Assembly (NCBI GenBank): GCA_002342805.1
Contig: DDQW01000047.1
Location: 1-39,062 of the forward strand
From: Clostridiales bacterium UBA2432
GTDB lineage: Bacteria; Bacillota; Clostridia; Lachnospirales; Vallitaleaceae
Direction: 5' to 3'
Length of the DNA stretch: 39,062 nt
This document shows positions 26,901 through 34,442 of the stretch, in pieces (positions within the stretch are counted from its first letter, which is position 1; every line of letters begins with the position of its first letter). The notes under the pieces were generated by a model. It did not search any database. It was not told the DNA's origin and worked only from the letters and a program-made list of their open reading frames with translations. Both the position numbers and the translations under genes were made by a program.

Positions 26901-27017
26901 AATCTGACGTTGAACTTCAATGGGTTCTAGCTCATCATTCCATGACCAAAAGGGTAAGGGCCTGTTTTCTGCCATAGGTTGACATATTTTATTGACTATT
27001 TTATTTTCAAAACGCAT
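23958..27017 (-). CDS. Large GH106/GH2-like glycoside hydrolase
   Basis: The 1019-residue protein begins RPLPFWSWNDELEP and GLGGFFMHARSGLRTEYLSE, then WIYDEEGWPSG, a pattern of uncharacterised TIM-barrel hydrolases related to GH106 alpha-L-rhamnosidases. Candidate catalytic acids are in GFFTDEPRLS (about 214) and VLSESFALCGWD (about 356), the latter followed by AEWQYVNGVN as in that group. The C-terminal third has beta-sandwich sugar-binding-like domains (DLSGQRAPMIHVYMNGQLV, YQIDVTDYIHEGKNKL). No signal peptide is visible, so it should act inside the cell. GAGGAGG precedes the ATG, 24 bp after the regulator gene, and its stop overlaps the racemase-like gene by 4 bases. Rhamnosidase activity is a family-level guess; the precise family assignment is uncertain. 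Confidence 0.78.
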   Translation of the reverse strand: MRFENKIVNKICQPMAENRPLPFWSWNDELEPIEVQRQISQMHEQGLGGFFMHARSGLRTEYLSEEWYKCIEAGIEKAQELNMEAWIYDEEGWPSGFAGGRVPAISEDFHAKYMQMHRVKSVEDIQGLLDAHGKNIIGMYKYKPSENVFSRVDSDDLSLESEEELCLVIKKNNPYYVDTLNKEAIEAFTQTTHDEYYKRFGDKFGKTVKGFFTDEPRLSCDRFGDLAWSDSLPKTFLKKYGYDIVDFLPALFLDTENYAKYRYDFWVTVNDLFVHSYMETLYNWCEEHKVKLTGHLMMEESIFSQMTSTAGVMPFYEYMHMPGIDWLRRPIASPVIAKQVGSVAAQLGNKTVLSESFALCGWDVSLEELKWIAEWQYVNGVNRICQHLEGYTIRGVRKRDYPPSLFLQQTWWEEYKVFNDYLGRLNIILSEGEQMADALLLHPMRSGYIAYDGTRTSKIRRLDDQLTHACTRLSEDHISYHLGDETILAKHGKVEGKKLRVGKVTYKTVILPLMYSMDQETLKLLEVFIENGGRVYSMGHELEFTNGASEKLEALKEKFIYIELDRIREMMLTHGTVHISIENSEEQISDIHYQIRQTKEGLLLYMVNLSKEKTYPAQITLYNQEVDLVALDMNSGLHTSMHTQVQDGSTQFKETFYPMQSKVILCQAQNTRQNVIEFQSEWTLTQIDNNALTLDMCRYRIDGGQVEGPISVIALQKKLMDLQGPCQIDMFFEVDIRTQMQMIQSIELVVEDIIKYDISINEMAIQVEDQGYWKDTSFRKMQINPYLCQGKNTIQLSTQFKQPQKVYDVLYGEGVYETEKNKITYDVELENIYLVGDFGVFSEDDYVEGQRHVLSTSGPFYISKLPSTMHSLELTQQGFLFFAGTMILEQDLEIGKEESCRYILDLSGQRAPMIHVYMNGQLVKKSYWAPYQIDVTDYIHEGKNKLQLKLYASNRNLFGPHHHIHGECYNVGPESFTGKWSWVERKSEADATEIFDRDKNYWTDQYNFVSFGISKERSQ

Positions 27018-27041
27018 ATTATCCTCCTCTTTATGCCCACT

Positions 27042-28100
27042 TTACATTTCTTTTCTTGCACCTTTATATTCACTGGGGGTTTTTCCCTCATAGCGCTTAA
27101 ATAATTCACAAAAATATCTGTAATTGCTGTAACCTACAGCTTGGCTGACATGGGCGACTTTTTCACCTCGCAGCAAGAGCTCTTTCGCTTGTTTGATTCT
27201 AAATTGTGTCAGATATTTTATAAAACTAGTTCCAACTTCTTCTTTAAACAACTGGCTTAGATAACTTGGTGTCACCTTGACCATATCTGCCAATTCATTT
27301 AAACCGAAATCTTTGGAATAATGTTCAGAAATATAGTCTAAAACTTTAATAATGGTCTGATTCTGACTTCCTGCTTGCAAGACCTTAATTTTTTTAATCA
27401 TACTATCTGAAATGGTCAGGATATAATGATTAACTTCTTCGACCGAATGTATTAACTCCAGATTTTTATAGGATGGGAAATGCTTATCGACTTCATAGGC
27501 GGCATGTCCCTCAAAAAAAACACCCAAAAGACTACAGATTAATTTGTAACTTTCCGACTTATAGGTTTCAAGGTCCGGATAGAGCTCTTGTAATATATCA
27601 AGCGCCTTAGATATATTTTCTTCAAAATTTTCCGACTGATTTGTTTGTACACTTTTGGTCAATGCTTCGGTTAAGTGATGGAGGTCTTCTAGCTGCTGCG
27701 CATCTTTTTCCTCCGCGTTTTTCTTTTCCTGGATTTGGCTCTCTACTTTTTTTAATATAGTGTTGATTTTATCTTTGGTAATCGGTTTATCAATGTATCC
27801 AATAACGCCAAGATTTAAGGCAGTTCTTGCATATTCAAATTCCTGAAAGCCACTAATGACAATAAATACTGCCTCGGGTACGCTCTCCTTGGCACGTTCA
27901 ATCAGTTGAAGTCCATCCATTCCCGGCATACGTATATCCGTCATAATAACATCCGGTCGAACTTGCTTAATCACATCTAATGCAGCTATACCATCATAGG
28001 CGACTCCAACCACTTCATAATTTAAATGCATTTTTTTTAAAATTGCTTTGACACCTTCAACAACAACAAATTCATCATCAAATACTGCGAGACGTATCAT
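27042..28100 (-). CDS. YesN-type response regulator with AraC DNA-binding domain
   Basis: The 352-residue regulator has a receiver domain (1-120) with D8/D9, phosphoacceptor D55 in IMTDIRMPGMDG and K105 in YIDKPI, a charged helical linker (about 120-250) and a C-terminal AraC-type pair of helix-turn-helix units (FGLNELADMVKVTPSYLSQL and VSQAVGYSNYRYFCELF). The ATG at 28100 follows GAGGAGG and yields the typical start MIRLAVFDDE; it overlaps the kinase gene by 23 bases, which implies coupled translation. It is shorter than the regulator of the first module (352 against 493 residues), mainly in the linker. It likely activates the second ABC/GH module. Confidence 0.93.
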   Translation of the reverse strand: MIRLAVFDDEFVVVEGVKAILKKMHLNYEVVGVAYDGIAALDVIKQVRPDVIMTDIRMPGMDGLQLIERAKESVPEAVFIVISGFQEFEYARTALNLGVIGYIDKPITKDKINTILKKVESQIQEKKNAEEKDAQQLEDLHHLTEALTKSVQTNQSENFEENISKALDILQELYPDLETYKSESYKLICSLLGVFFEGHAAYEVDKHFPSYKNLELIHSVEEVNHYILTISDSMIKKIKVLQAGSQNQTIIKVLDYISEHYSKDFGLNELADMVKVTPSYLSQLFKEEVGTSFIKYLTQFRIKQAKELLLRGEKVAHVSQAVGYSNYRYFCELFKRYEGKTPSEYKGARKEM

Positions 28101-29850
28101 TTTCTGCCTCCTCATATTGCTTATTTTGAAGCGGAATAACGACATCTACTTCTGTTCCGACACCGACTTCTGTTTTAATGTCAACATTAAATTCATCACC
28201 ATAACATAAACGTATTCTCTCTTTAACATTTTGTATTCCATAACCTTTTTTTATCCGTTCTATATCATCAATTCCCACGCCGTTATCAAGAATTTTAAAG
28301 CACATGCGGTCTCCTTCACATAAACGACCTTCAATCCTTACATAACCGGGCCCCAGCTTTTTTTCCAATCCATGCTGAATTGCATTTTCAACAAAGGGCT
28401 GTAAGATCAGTTTAATCATATATCCGGAATACAGGGCTTCATCTATATCGATCTGCAAGTCAAAGCGTCCATTGAAACGATAATTTTGAATAGCCATATA
28501 TTCTTTTATGTGACGGATTTCATCCGATACTTTAATCATTGTCTTCCCTTTATTCAGGCTGAGTTTAAAAATATTGGATAAAGATTCTACCATTGCAGCA
28601 ATTTTTTCATTATCTTCAATCATGGCCATACAGTATAATGAATCTAATGTGTTATATAAAAAGTGAGGATTAATTTGAGCTTGAAGCAACAATAATTCCG
28701 ACTCTCTTTCATGAATTTGAGCATTTAAGAGTCTTTCTCGAAGTTCAAGGTTATTATTGACCATGCTTTTAAATTTATTTCCAATAATTCCGATTTCACT
28801 TTCATCAAATTCTTCTTGAATATCCCGGTTTCCATCTCCTACTTCTTCAATCACTGTTTCCAACTGATTTAGGGGACGATTAATATGATACGCAATTTTA
28901 CTGGCAATGAATATACTCATTAATATAAGCACCGATAAAACAGATAAAATCATGGCTCCGGCATACATACTGTCTTTTTCAAGATCTTGTTTATCAATTA
29001 CATTAATAAGTTTCCAACCGGTAATGCGGTTATCTGCCGTACTGAATAAATATGTCGAATCTGCCCGCTCACTACTTAAAAACGCATCTGCAATCATTTT
29101 TTTACGGTCTTCACCGGCATTATTGAAGACAATCGTTTGGTTTCCTAAGGGATTGACCACCATAGAACTTACAGAAACATAACGTTCAATGCCATTACCG
29201 AAAGCTTTTTCGAAAATGTTGTGACGCAAACTTATCACCATGTAACCGACAAATTCCCCTGAAAAAGGTTCAATTAATTTTTTTGTCATACAAAAATAGG
29301 GTTTATCTTCACCCAATAGAACGTCGTAACTATAAAACCGCTCCTTTCCTTCCATTAAAGAGGTCTCTTCAACCCAATCCTCTTCTAAAATCTCTGTTTC
29401 CCTATAATATTTCTGAAAATCTCCACTTCGAATTCTTTTATAATAGAATTTGGCTTTTCCGTCGCTACTAATAACAGAGATTCCTTCAATTTCAGTATAC
29501 AAGCCTGCAAGTTCAACCAAAGCTCTTGATACTTGCAAATCATCAACACTTGAAAAAAGTTTTCCCTCATAGCTTGTCGGAGCTGATTTCAAAACATCCA
29601 TAATACGTTGATCTAACAAGGCATTTCTCACTGCATCGATAATATTATCCAACTGAATATCCACAATGTTGGAAGACACTTCCAAATTATAAGTGTAGGC
29701 TTCTTTATAATTACGTTCAATGATATACTTAGAAATATTAAAGGCAATAACTCCAAGTATAAAAGATGATAGTATTGCCATGGTTATCATTGCATATAAT
29801 ATTTGTTGTTGGATTTTCATTTTTTTAAAGTACTTTTTCAACTTAACCAT
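28078..29850 (-). CDS. YesM-type membrane sensor histidine kinase
   Basis: The 590-residue protein has a membrane helix (ILYAMITMAILSSFILGVIAF), an extracellular Cache-like sensor (about 40-295), a second helix (AGAMILSVLSVLILMSIFIA), HAMP, and the His_kinase plus HATPase domains. The phosphorylated His is in QAQINPHFLYNTLD, the N box in LQPFVENAIQHGLE and the G box in ILDNGVGIDD. The best start is the ATG at 29850, although its GGAGA site is rather far away. It lies 57 bp after the GH63-like gene; TATAAT on the minus strand in this gap is a possible -10 box without a good -35. It pairs with the overlapping YesN-type regulator. Confidence 0.93.
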   Translation of the reverse strand: MVKLKKYFKKMKIQQQILYAMITMAILSSFILGVIAFNISKYIIERNYKEAYTYNLEVSSNIVDIQLDNIIDAVRNALLDQRIMDVLKSAPTSYEGKLFSSVDDLQVSRALVELAGLYTEIEGISVISSDGKAKFYYKRIRSGDFQKYYRETEILEEDWVEETSLMEGKERFYSYDVLLGEDKPYFCMTKKLIEPFSGEFVGYMVISLRHNIFEKAFGNGIERYVSVSSMVVNPLGNQTIVFNNAGEDRKKMIADAFLSSERADSTYLFSTADNRITGWKLINVIDKQDLEKDSMYAGAMILSVLSVLILMSIFIASKIAYHINRPLNQLETVIEEVGDGNRDIQEEFDESEIGIIGNKFKSMVNNNLELRERLLNAQIHERESELLLLQAQINPHFLYNTLDSLYCMAMIEDNEKIAAMVESLSNIFKLSLNKGKTMIKVSDEIRHIKEYMAIQNYRFNGRFDLQIDIDEALYSGYMIKLILQPFVENAIQHGLEKKLGPGYVRIEGRLCEGDRMCFKILDNGVGIDDIERIKKGYGIQNVKERIRLCYGDEFNVDIKTEVGVGTEVDVVIPLQNKQYEEAENDTSRSI

Positions 29851-29907
29851 TACCTTAAACAGTCTCCATTCTTCATTATATGTTCTAAGGTATATTGTAG
29901 CATGGTC

Positions 29908-31185
29908 CTATTCTAAAGTCATCGCATTAAAAAAATCGATTTTTGCCTCGGCCAAATCATCAATCATATTTAATCCTAAAATATTCCAGTTAATAAAACC
30001 ACCATTCATAATAGGTTGGCCTGTATAGGGGTCATAATACTCATGTAAATCTCCGGTTCTAGTCAGATCTTCTTCAAGCAGTTTGATGGTTCGCTTGGCC
30101 AAAGACAAAGCTTCATTGTGGAATCCATAATCTAATAAACCCTTAAACACAACATAATTGGCAACCAACCATATAGGTCCCAACCAGTTGGAAGGATTGT
30201 TGGTCACACTCAGATCAAACATTTTCTCATCCTTGGCCAAAGTTGTAATTCCATATGGGCTCCAAAAGGTTGGTTCATCTTCAGCGTGATCTTTCAAGGA
30301 TTCAGCCTGCTCTTTAGTCGCAATACCTGCTAAAAGAGGAAGAAATCCGGACCACACCCGAATTTTAATGGGCAATGTCTTCCAGAAGACACCTAATCCC
30401 TGATGAATCCATTCAAATGGTCGTGTTTTTATATCAACATCAACAGAATAATAAAATGCATCACGCACATCCCAGCATTCCTCATTAATCACCTTTGCTA
30501 AGTCGCTTTTTTTCTTTTTGAACATATCCGTTTTTCTTTGATCGTCTTCCAATATCGTCAATAGTTTAATCATGGCTTCAAATTCCATGACCATAAAACT
30601 GTTCAAATATATATTCGCTGTTGAAAATCCCGGACGTCCGAATGTAGCAGGATCATTGTCCATGCCAATCATGATGTCGTCTGCCCATACATACAGGCCT
30701 TTATCTTCAAAATAGTAATTTTTTTCATAACAGGCAAAATATTTTTCAAGTTGAGAAATATATGGATGAATCCATGTGTAGTCACCTGCAAAGTCACTGA
30801 TTAGGACAATTTGCTGGCATAAGAAAGGTTTATGCATATTCATCAGCTTGCCTTCTTTATGCTTGATATTTAAATAGGGTTCCGGCCAATCGGCCACTTC
30901 AATCATCATGGGGATATAGCCGTCTTCCAATTGATGGTCTAAAAAATTTAACACATTTCCTTTACTATGTTTTTCAAGTTGTTCATTAAACGCGTCATCT
31001 TTATGATGTTTTGCAAAAGATATCAGTCCATAAACCGACCAATAAGTATCCCAGTCCCAAACGTTCCCGTCATACACAGACCCCGGGTCAATGAAAGGAT
31101 AGCGAATGAAACTTCGTGGCTGTTTAAAAATTTTATCCATATTTTTCTCAATGAAATGATAGGTACGTAACTCTTTTATATTCAT
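29908..31185 (-). CDS. GH63/MGH1-like (alpha/alpha)6-barrel glycoside hydrolase
   Basis: The 425-residue protein resembles the mannosylglycerate-hydrolase-like group of GH63 and trehalase-type barrels: YDGNVWDWDTYW near the N-terminus, WADDIMIGMDNDPATFG in the middle, FWSPYGITTLAKDE and NWLGPIWLVANYVVFKGL, and near the end GDLHEYYDPYTGQP, whose Glu is the likely base; an Asp in the first or second segment is the likely acid. It has no signal peptide and so would be cytoplasmic. The substrate (an alpha-glucoside, alpha-mannoside or glycosyl-glycerate) cannot be decided. I use the ATG at 31185 behind GGAG; an ATG four codons earlier is also possible. It directly follows the MalG-type permease gene. 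Confidence 0.82.
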   Translation of the reverse strand: MNIKELRTYHFIEKNMDKIFKQPRSFIRYPFIDPGSVYDGNVWDWDTYWSVYGLISFAKHHKDDAFNEQLEKHSKGNVLNFLDHQLEDGYIPMMIEVADWPEPYLNIKHKEGKLMNMHKPFLCQQIVLISDFAGDYTWIHPYISQLEKYFACYEKNYYFEDKGLYVWADDIMIGMDNDPATFGRPGFSTANIYLNSFMVMEFEAMIKLLTILEDDQRKTDMFKKKKSDLAKVINEECWDVRDAFYYSVDVDIKTRPFEWIHQGLGVFWKTLPIKIRVWSGFLPLLAGIATKEQAESLKDHAEDEPTFWSPYGITTLAKDEKMFDLSVTNNPSNWLGPIWLVANYVVFKGLLDYGFHNEALSLAKRTIKLLEEDLTRTGDLHEYYDPYTGQPIMNGGFINWNILGLNMIDDLAEAKIDFFNAMTLE

Positions 31186-31198
31186 GGTCAACTCCATT

Positions 31199-32026
31199 CT
31201 ACCCTTTGACTGCTCCGGATGTTAATCCTTCAATAACACGTCGATTTAAAAGTATATAAATAAATAATAAAGGCATAACACTCATTGAAACGGACGCAAA
31301 AATCGCTCCCCAGTTTTTAGCCCCAAACTCTGTTTCAAAATATAGTAAGCCGGTTTGAACCGTTTTAAGATTGGATGAACTAATAAAGGTCATCGAGAAA
31401 AGCAAATCATTCCATTTAAAGAAAAATTGTAGAACAAGAATCGTCATGACCGCATTTTTCATTAAAGGCATAACAATATGCCACATTAAGCGATAAATAT
31501 CACAGCCGTCAATAACTGCTGCTTCTAAGATTTCCCTTGGCAAGGAACGCATATAACTTGATACCAAGAAAAATGAAAGGGACAAACCAAATGCAATATA
31601 AACCAAAATCAACCCGACACGAGAATTGAGCAAATTCGCCCGGTTATATATTTGAAATAGTGGAATAAGCGCCGTTGCAATGGGAACCATAATTCCCATG
31701 TCAAAAAATAAAGCCACTTTTTTACGCATTTTCCATCGCATTTTCGTCAGTGCAAAACCAACCGTCACACTAAAATATACGATAAAAAACAATGCCCCTA
31801 ATGTTGCGACTAAACTATTAAAAAAGTAAGTCGACATATGTCCCCGTGTCCATGCATCAATATAGTTTTGAAAATGAAAACTACTGTTAAGTGCATAAGC
31901 CGGTTTAGATACCCATTCATGTTGCTGTTTAAATGAGGCTGTTAACATCCAAAAAATAGGATATGCTTCGATAAGACACAAGATTAAAATTGTGATTTTT
32001 ATAAGAATACTTTTTACTGTTTTCAT
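31199..32026 (-). CDS. Carbohydrate ABC transporter permease, MalG type
   Basis: The 275-residue membrane protein has six predicted helices. The EAA loop reads LPREILEAAVIDGCDIYRLM followed by MPLMKN, and the protein ends in EGLTSGAVKG as CUT1 MalG proteins do. It pairs with the MalF-type protein encoded 10 bp upstream. The ATG at 32026 has AGGAGG 5 bases in front; a start nine codons earlier would overlap the upstream stop and has no site. It belongs to the second module; again no ATPase gene is present. Confidence 0.94.
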   Translation of the reverse strand: MKTVKSILIKITILILCLIEAYPIFWMLTASFKQQHEWVSKPAYALNSSFHFQNYIDAWTRGHMSTYFFNSLVATLGALFFIVYFSVTVGFALTKMRWKMRKKVALFFDMGIMVPIATALIPLFQIYNRANLLNSRVGLILVYIAFGLSLSFFLVSSYMRSLPREILEAAVIDGCDIYRLMWHIVMPLMKNAVMTILVLQFFFKWNDLLFSMTFISSSNLKTVQTGLLYFETEFGAKNWGAIFASVSMSVMPLLFIYILLNRRVIEGLTSGAVKG

Positions 32027-32036
32027 CCTATCCTCC

Positions 32037-32915
32037 TTAATAGCTTTCATCAAAACTGCGGATTATTCGGGCACCCGTAAAGCATAAAACAAAAACAAAG
32101 ATTGCAATAACACTACCATATCCCATGTTGTTATATCCAAATGCAACATTGTACATATACATGGATAAGGATTTTGTTGCATTTCCGGGGCCACCACCTG
32201 TTAAAGCCAAGGCTGACTCAAACATTTTCACTGTTCCTGTAAAACTAAACACAAGACATGTTAGAGTTACCGGTTTTAGCAAAGGCGCAAGAATATGGAA
32301 AAATAATTGACGTCCACTACATCCGTCGATTTTTGCTGCTTCAATAATATCGCCCGGTATATCCAGAAGCGCTCCGTAAAAGATAATGGCATAAAACCCC
32401 ATTGCAACCCAAATATCCATGGCAATCAAACAGTATAACGCTGTCGATGCTTGACCAATCCAAGGCTGAACCCAACTGTCGAGTCCGATTGCCGATAACA
32501 AACTATTCAACAGGCCGTAATTGGGCTGGATTTCATAAATTTTTGCAAATAAGTGTCCAACGGCTACCGTCGGTAAAACAACCGGGAAAAATACCAATGT
32601 TCGAACAAGACTTTTAAATCGTTTTAACCAAAATTCAAACATTAATGCTAATGCCAATCCCAAACCAACTTGACCTAACATGACAATGGCGATATAGCGC
32701 ACATTGACCCATAAGGCAGCTTTAAAATTACTGTCAATAAATAACTTTAAATAATTCGATATGCCTACAAACTCCCATTTCAATCCCGGTGTCCCTGAAT
32801 AGAATGAGTAATAAAAGGACCACACAACCGGCAATGCGACTAATAATGAATAAAGAATTAGAGGCGGCAATATAAAAATTGCAATCGCTTTCTTGTTACT
32901 AAGGACTTTGTCCAT
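32037..32915 (-). CDS. Carbohydrate ABC transporter permease, MalF type
   Basis: The 292-residue membrane protein has six predicted helices beginning with AIAIFILPPLILYSLLVALPVVW. The EAA loop is IPGDIIEAAKIDGCSGRQLF then APLLKP, and ALTGGGPGNATKSLSMYMY is a typical CUT1 segment. I use the ATG at 32915; a TTG one codon earlier is unlikely, and the ribosome binding site for either is weak (AGTTGGTG), which fits lower expression than the binding protein. A stem-loop at 32941-32971 separates it from the binding-protein gene. Confidence 0.93.
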   Translation of the reverse strand: MDKVLSNKKAIAIFILPPLILYSLLVALPVVWSFYYSFYSGTPGLKWEFVGISNYLKLFIDSNFKAALWVNVRYIAIVMLGQVGLGLALALMFEFWLKRFKSLVRTLVFFPVVLPTVAVGHLFAKIYEIQPNYGLLNSLLSAIGLDSWVQPWIGQASTALYCLIAMDIWVAMGFYAIIFYGALLDIPGDIIEAAKIDGCSGRQLFFHILAPLLKPVTLTCLVFSFTGTVKMFESALALTGGGPGNATKSLSMYMYNVAFGYNNMGYGSVIAIFVFVLCFTGARIIRSFDESY

Positions 32916-32940
32916 CAATACACCAACTTTCTGTCATAAT

Positions 32941-32971
32941 AAAGGTGCCAATGAAGATCACTGACACCTTT
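32941..32971 (-). terminator. Stem-loop between the second binding-protein gene and its permeases
   Basis: AAAGGTG and CACCTTT pair at the ends of a 31-base hairpin, with two further pairs after one mismatch. It lies 13 bases after the binding-protein stop and is not followed by a T-run, so it may be a leaky terminator or an mRNA stabiliser. Confidence 0.55.
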
Positions 32972-32984
32972 ACATCATTCATAG

Positions 32985-34343
32985 TTAACGGCTTAGATCA
33001 TAGGCTTCCTGAATGGATTCCATATATTCCATTGGCGTCATGTCTCCATTAATCAGTGTTTGTACGTTTTCTTGTGCAACTGTTGATACTTCTGCATTCA
33101 TTTTTGCTTCATACCATGCAAAAGCCGATTCAGCATCTTTTAATCGGTCAAGGACAAGTTGTGTATAATTTGACATCTCGCCTTCCTCTACTGTATATAC
33201 ATAACCTTTTACACTTCCTTGTGTTGACATTGCTTCGTTACCGATTTCTTCAACAAAATATTTTAAGAACCATGCTGTTGCGTCATCGTATTTTTCTTTA
33301 TCCATGGCTAAAATATTACCACAGTTCATTGAATATGCATTGCTGTCACTTACCGATGGATCGACAACCGGGATATTGAAAAATCCGATGCCGTCTTCAC
33401 CTGTTTGATTGTATGTAGGGTCGTTCAAGTTTGAGGTAAACCAGCTTCCGTTATAGAAGATAGCGGCTTGGTCTGTACACAACATTGTACCTGCTGTATT
33501 CATATCAACCGTTGTTACACCTTGTCCAAAATATCCTTTATCTGCCCATTCTTGAATTTTAGCAGCACCTTCAACATAACCTTCATCGGTATATTTAGCA
33601 TCACCGTTGGCTGCTGCCGTCATTGCATTGTTACCTAATAATCGAACTGTATAGGCATTGACTAAGCGTGTAGCTCCCCATTTATCGCCGGCGCCACAAG
33701 AAAGTGGTTGGATTCCTGCTTCATGAAGCTTTGCTAAAACTGTTTCGAATTCATCCCATGTTGTTGGTGGTTCAACTCCGGCTTGTTCAAACAAGTCTTT
33801 GTTATACCAAAAACCTTCAACATTTAAGCCAAGTGGCAAATCATATAATTCATTGGTTTCAGCCAAACTTTTTAGTAAAGACACTGCGGATGGATTCATC
33901 ATATCCATAGCTCCTACACGTTCAAGCTCAGCACCAATATTAAGTACTTTGTCTGCTTCAACCATTTCTTTTAGCGGAGTTCCGGATTCATAAGCAAAAA
34001 AGTCCGGCAAATCATTTGAGGATGCCAAGGTTGCAATTTTTGTTTTAAGGTCATCCGCAGATACAAGTTCATACTCATATGAAAAATTCGGATTTACTTG
34101 GTCTTTGTATCTTTGAAGAATGTTGTTAATTAAAATCCCATTGTCATTATCTTCTGCCCAAATCGATAAGATTTTAATGTGTTTTTCCAATTGCGGATCT
34201 TCTCCTGTAAAATCCGATGTATTCATTGTTCCCCCGTCACCGTTTGCTTGACTGTTCTGATCACCTTCGTCTTTACCGCAACCGGAAAACACAGCCAAAC
34301 TAAGACATACAATAAGGATTACTGCTAGTAACTTTCTTTTCAT
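32985..34343 (-). CDS. Extracellular sugar-binding lipoprotein of an ABC transporter
   Basis: The 452-residue family 1 solute-binding protein has a lipoprotein signal ending in FSGC (Cys22), a Gly/Asn/Asp-rich linker (about 24-45) and a two-lobed domain starting KHIKILSIWAEDND. Segments such as DLFEQAGVEPPTTWDEFE and AIFYNGSWF are typical of oligosaccharide-binding proteins. It should sit on the outer membrane face and feed the two permeases encoded next. Its ATG follows TTTGGAGGG. The 99-bp leader contains a TAGTTA-N3-TAACTA palindrome that matches half-sites in the LacI promoter region. The ligand is unknown, but GH127, GH63-like and GH106-like neighbours suggest a complex plant-type oligosaccharide. 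Confidence 0.95.
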   Translation of the reverse strand: MKRKLLAVILIVCLSLAVFSGCGKDEGDQNSQANGDGGTMNTSDFTGEDPQLEKHIKILSIWAEDNDNGILINNILQRYKDQVNPNFSYEYELVSADDLKTKIATLASSNDLPDFFAYESGTPLKEMVEADKVLNIGAELERVGAMDMMNPSAVSLLKSLAETNELYDLPLGLNVEGFWYNKDLFEQAGVEPPTTWDEFETVLAKLHEAGIQPLSCGAGDKWGATRLVNAYTVRLLGNNAMTAAANGDAKYTDEGYVEGAAKIQEWADKGYFGQGVTTVDMNTAGTMLCTDQAAIFYNGSWFTSNLNDPTYNQTGEDGIGFFNIPVVDPSVSDSNAYSMNCGNILAMDKEKYDDATAWFLKYFVEEIGNEAMSTQGSVKGYVYTVEEGEMSNYTQLVLDRLKDAESAFAWYEAKMNAEVSTVAQENVQTLINGDMTPMEYMESIQEAYDLSR

Positions 34344-34369
34344 CTTTTTCCCTCCAAATTATAAATATT

Positions 34370-34384
34370 TAGTTATCTTAACTA
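34370..34384. promoter_or_regulatory. Possible LacI-type operator before the second binding-protein gene
   Basis: TAGTTATCTTAACTA has perfect 6-base arms (TAGTTA/TAACTA) around 3 bases. The same half-sites occur near the LacI gene promoter at 37498-37516, so it may bind the LacI-type protein. Confidence 0.45.
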
Positions 34385-34442
34385 CACATTTATCTTAGCA
34401 TCATACCTCTATGAAATATAGTCTCTCATTTTCTATATTATG

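Noticed and set aside
29851..29907. Internal promoter before the second kinase
   Set aside because: A TATAAT is present on the minus strand but the best -35 matches only three of six bases; mentioned in the kinase entry only.
32982..32990. TTAACTA on the minus strand at the end of the second binding-protein gene as another operator half-site
   Set aside because: It is a single half-site formed by the stop codon and its neighbours, with no inverted partner.
34385..34442. Terminator after GH127
   Set aside because: Only an AT-rich 7-bp stem without a proper T-run can be drawn; read-through into the binding-protein gene seems likely.
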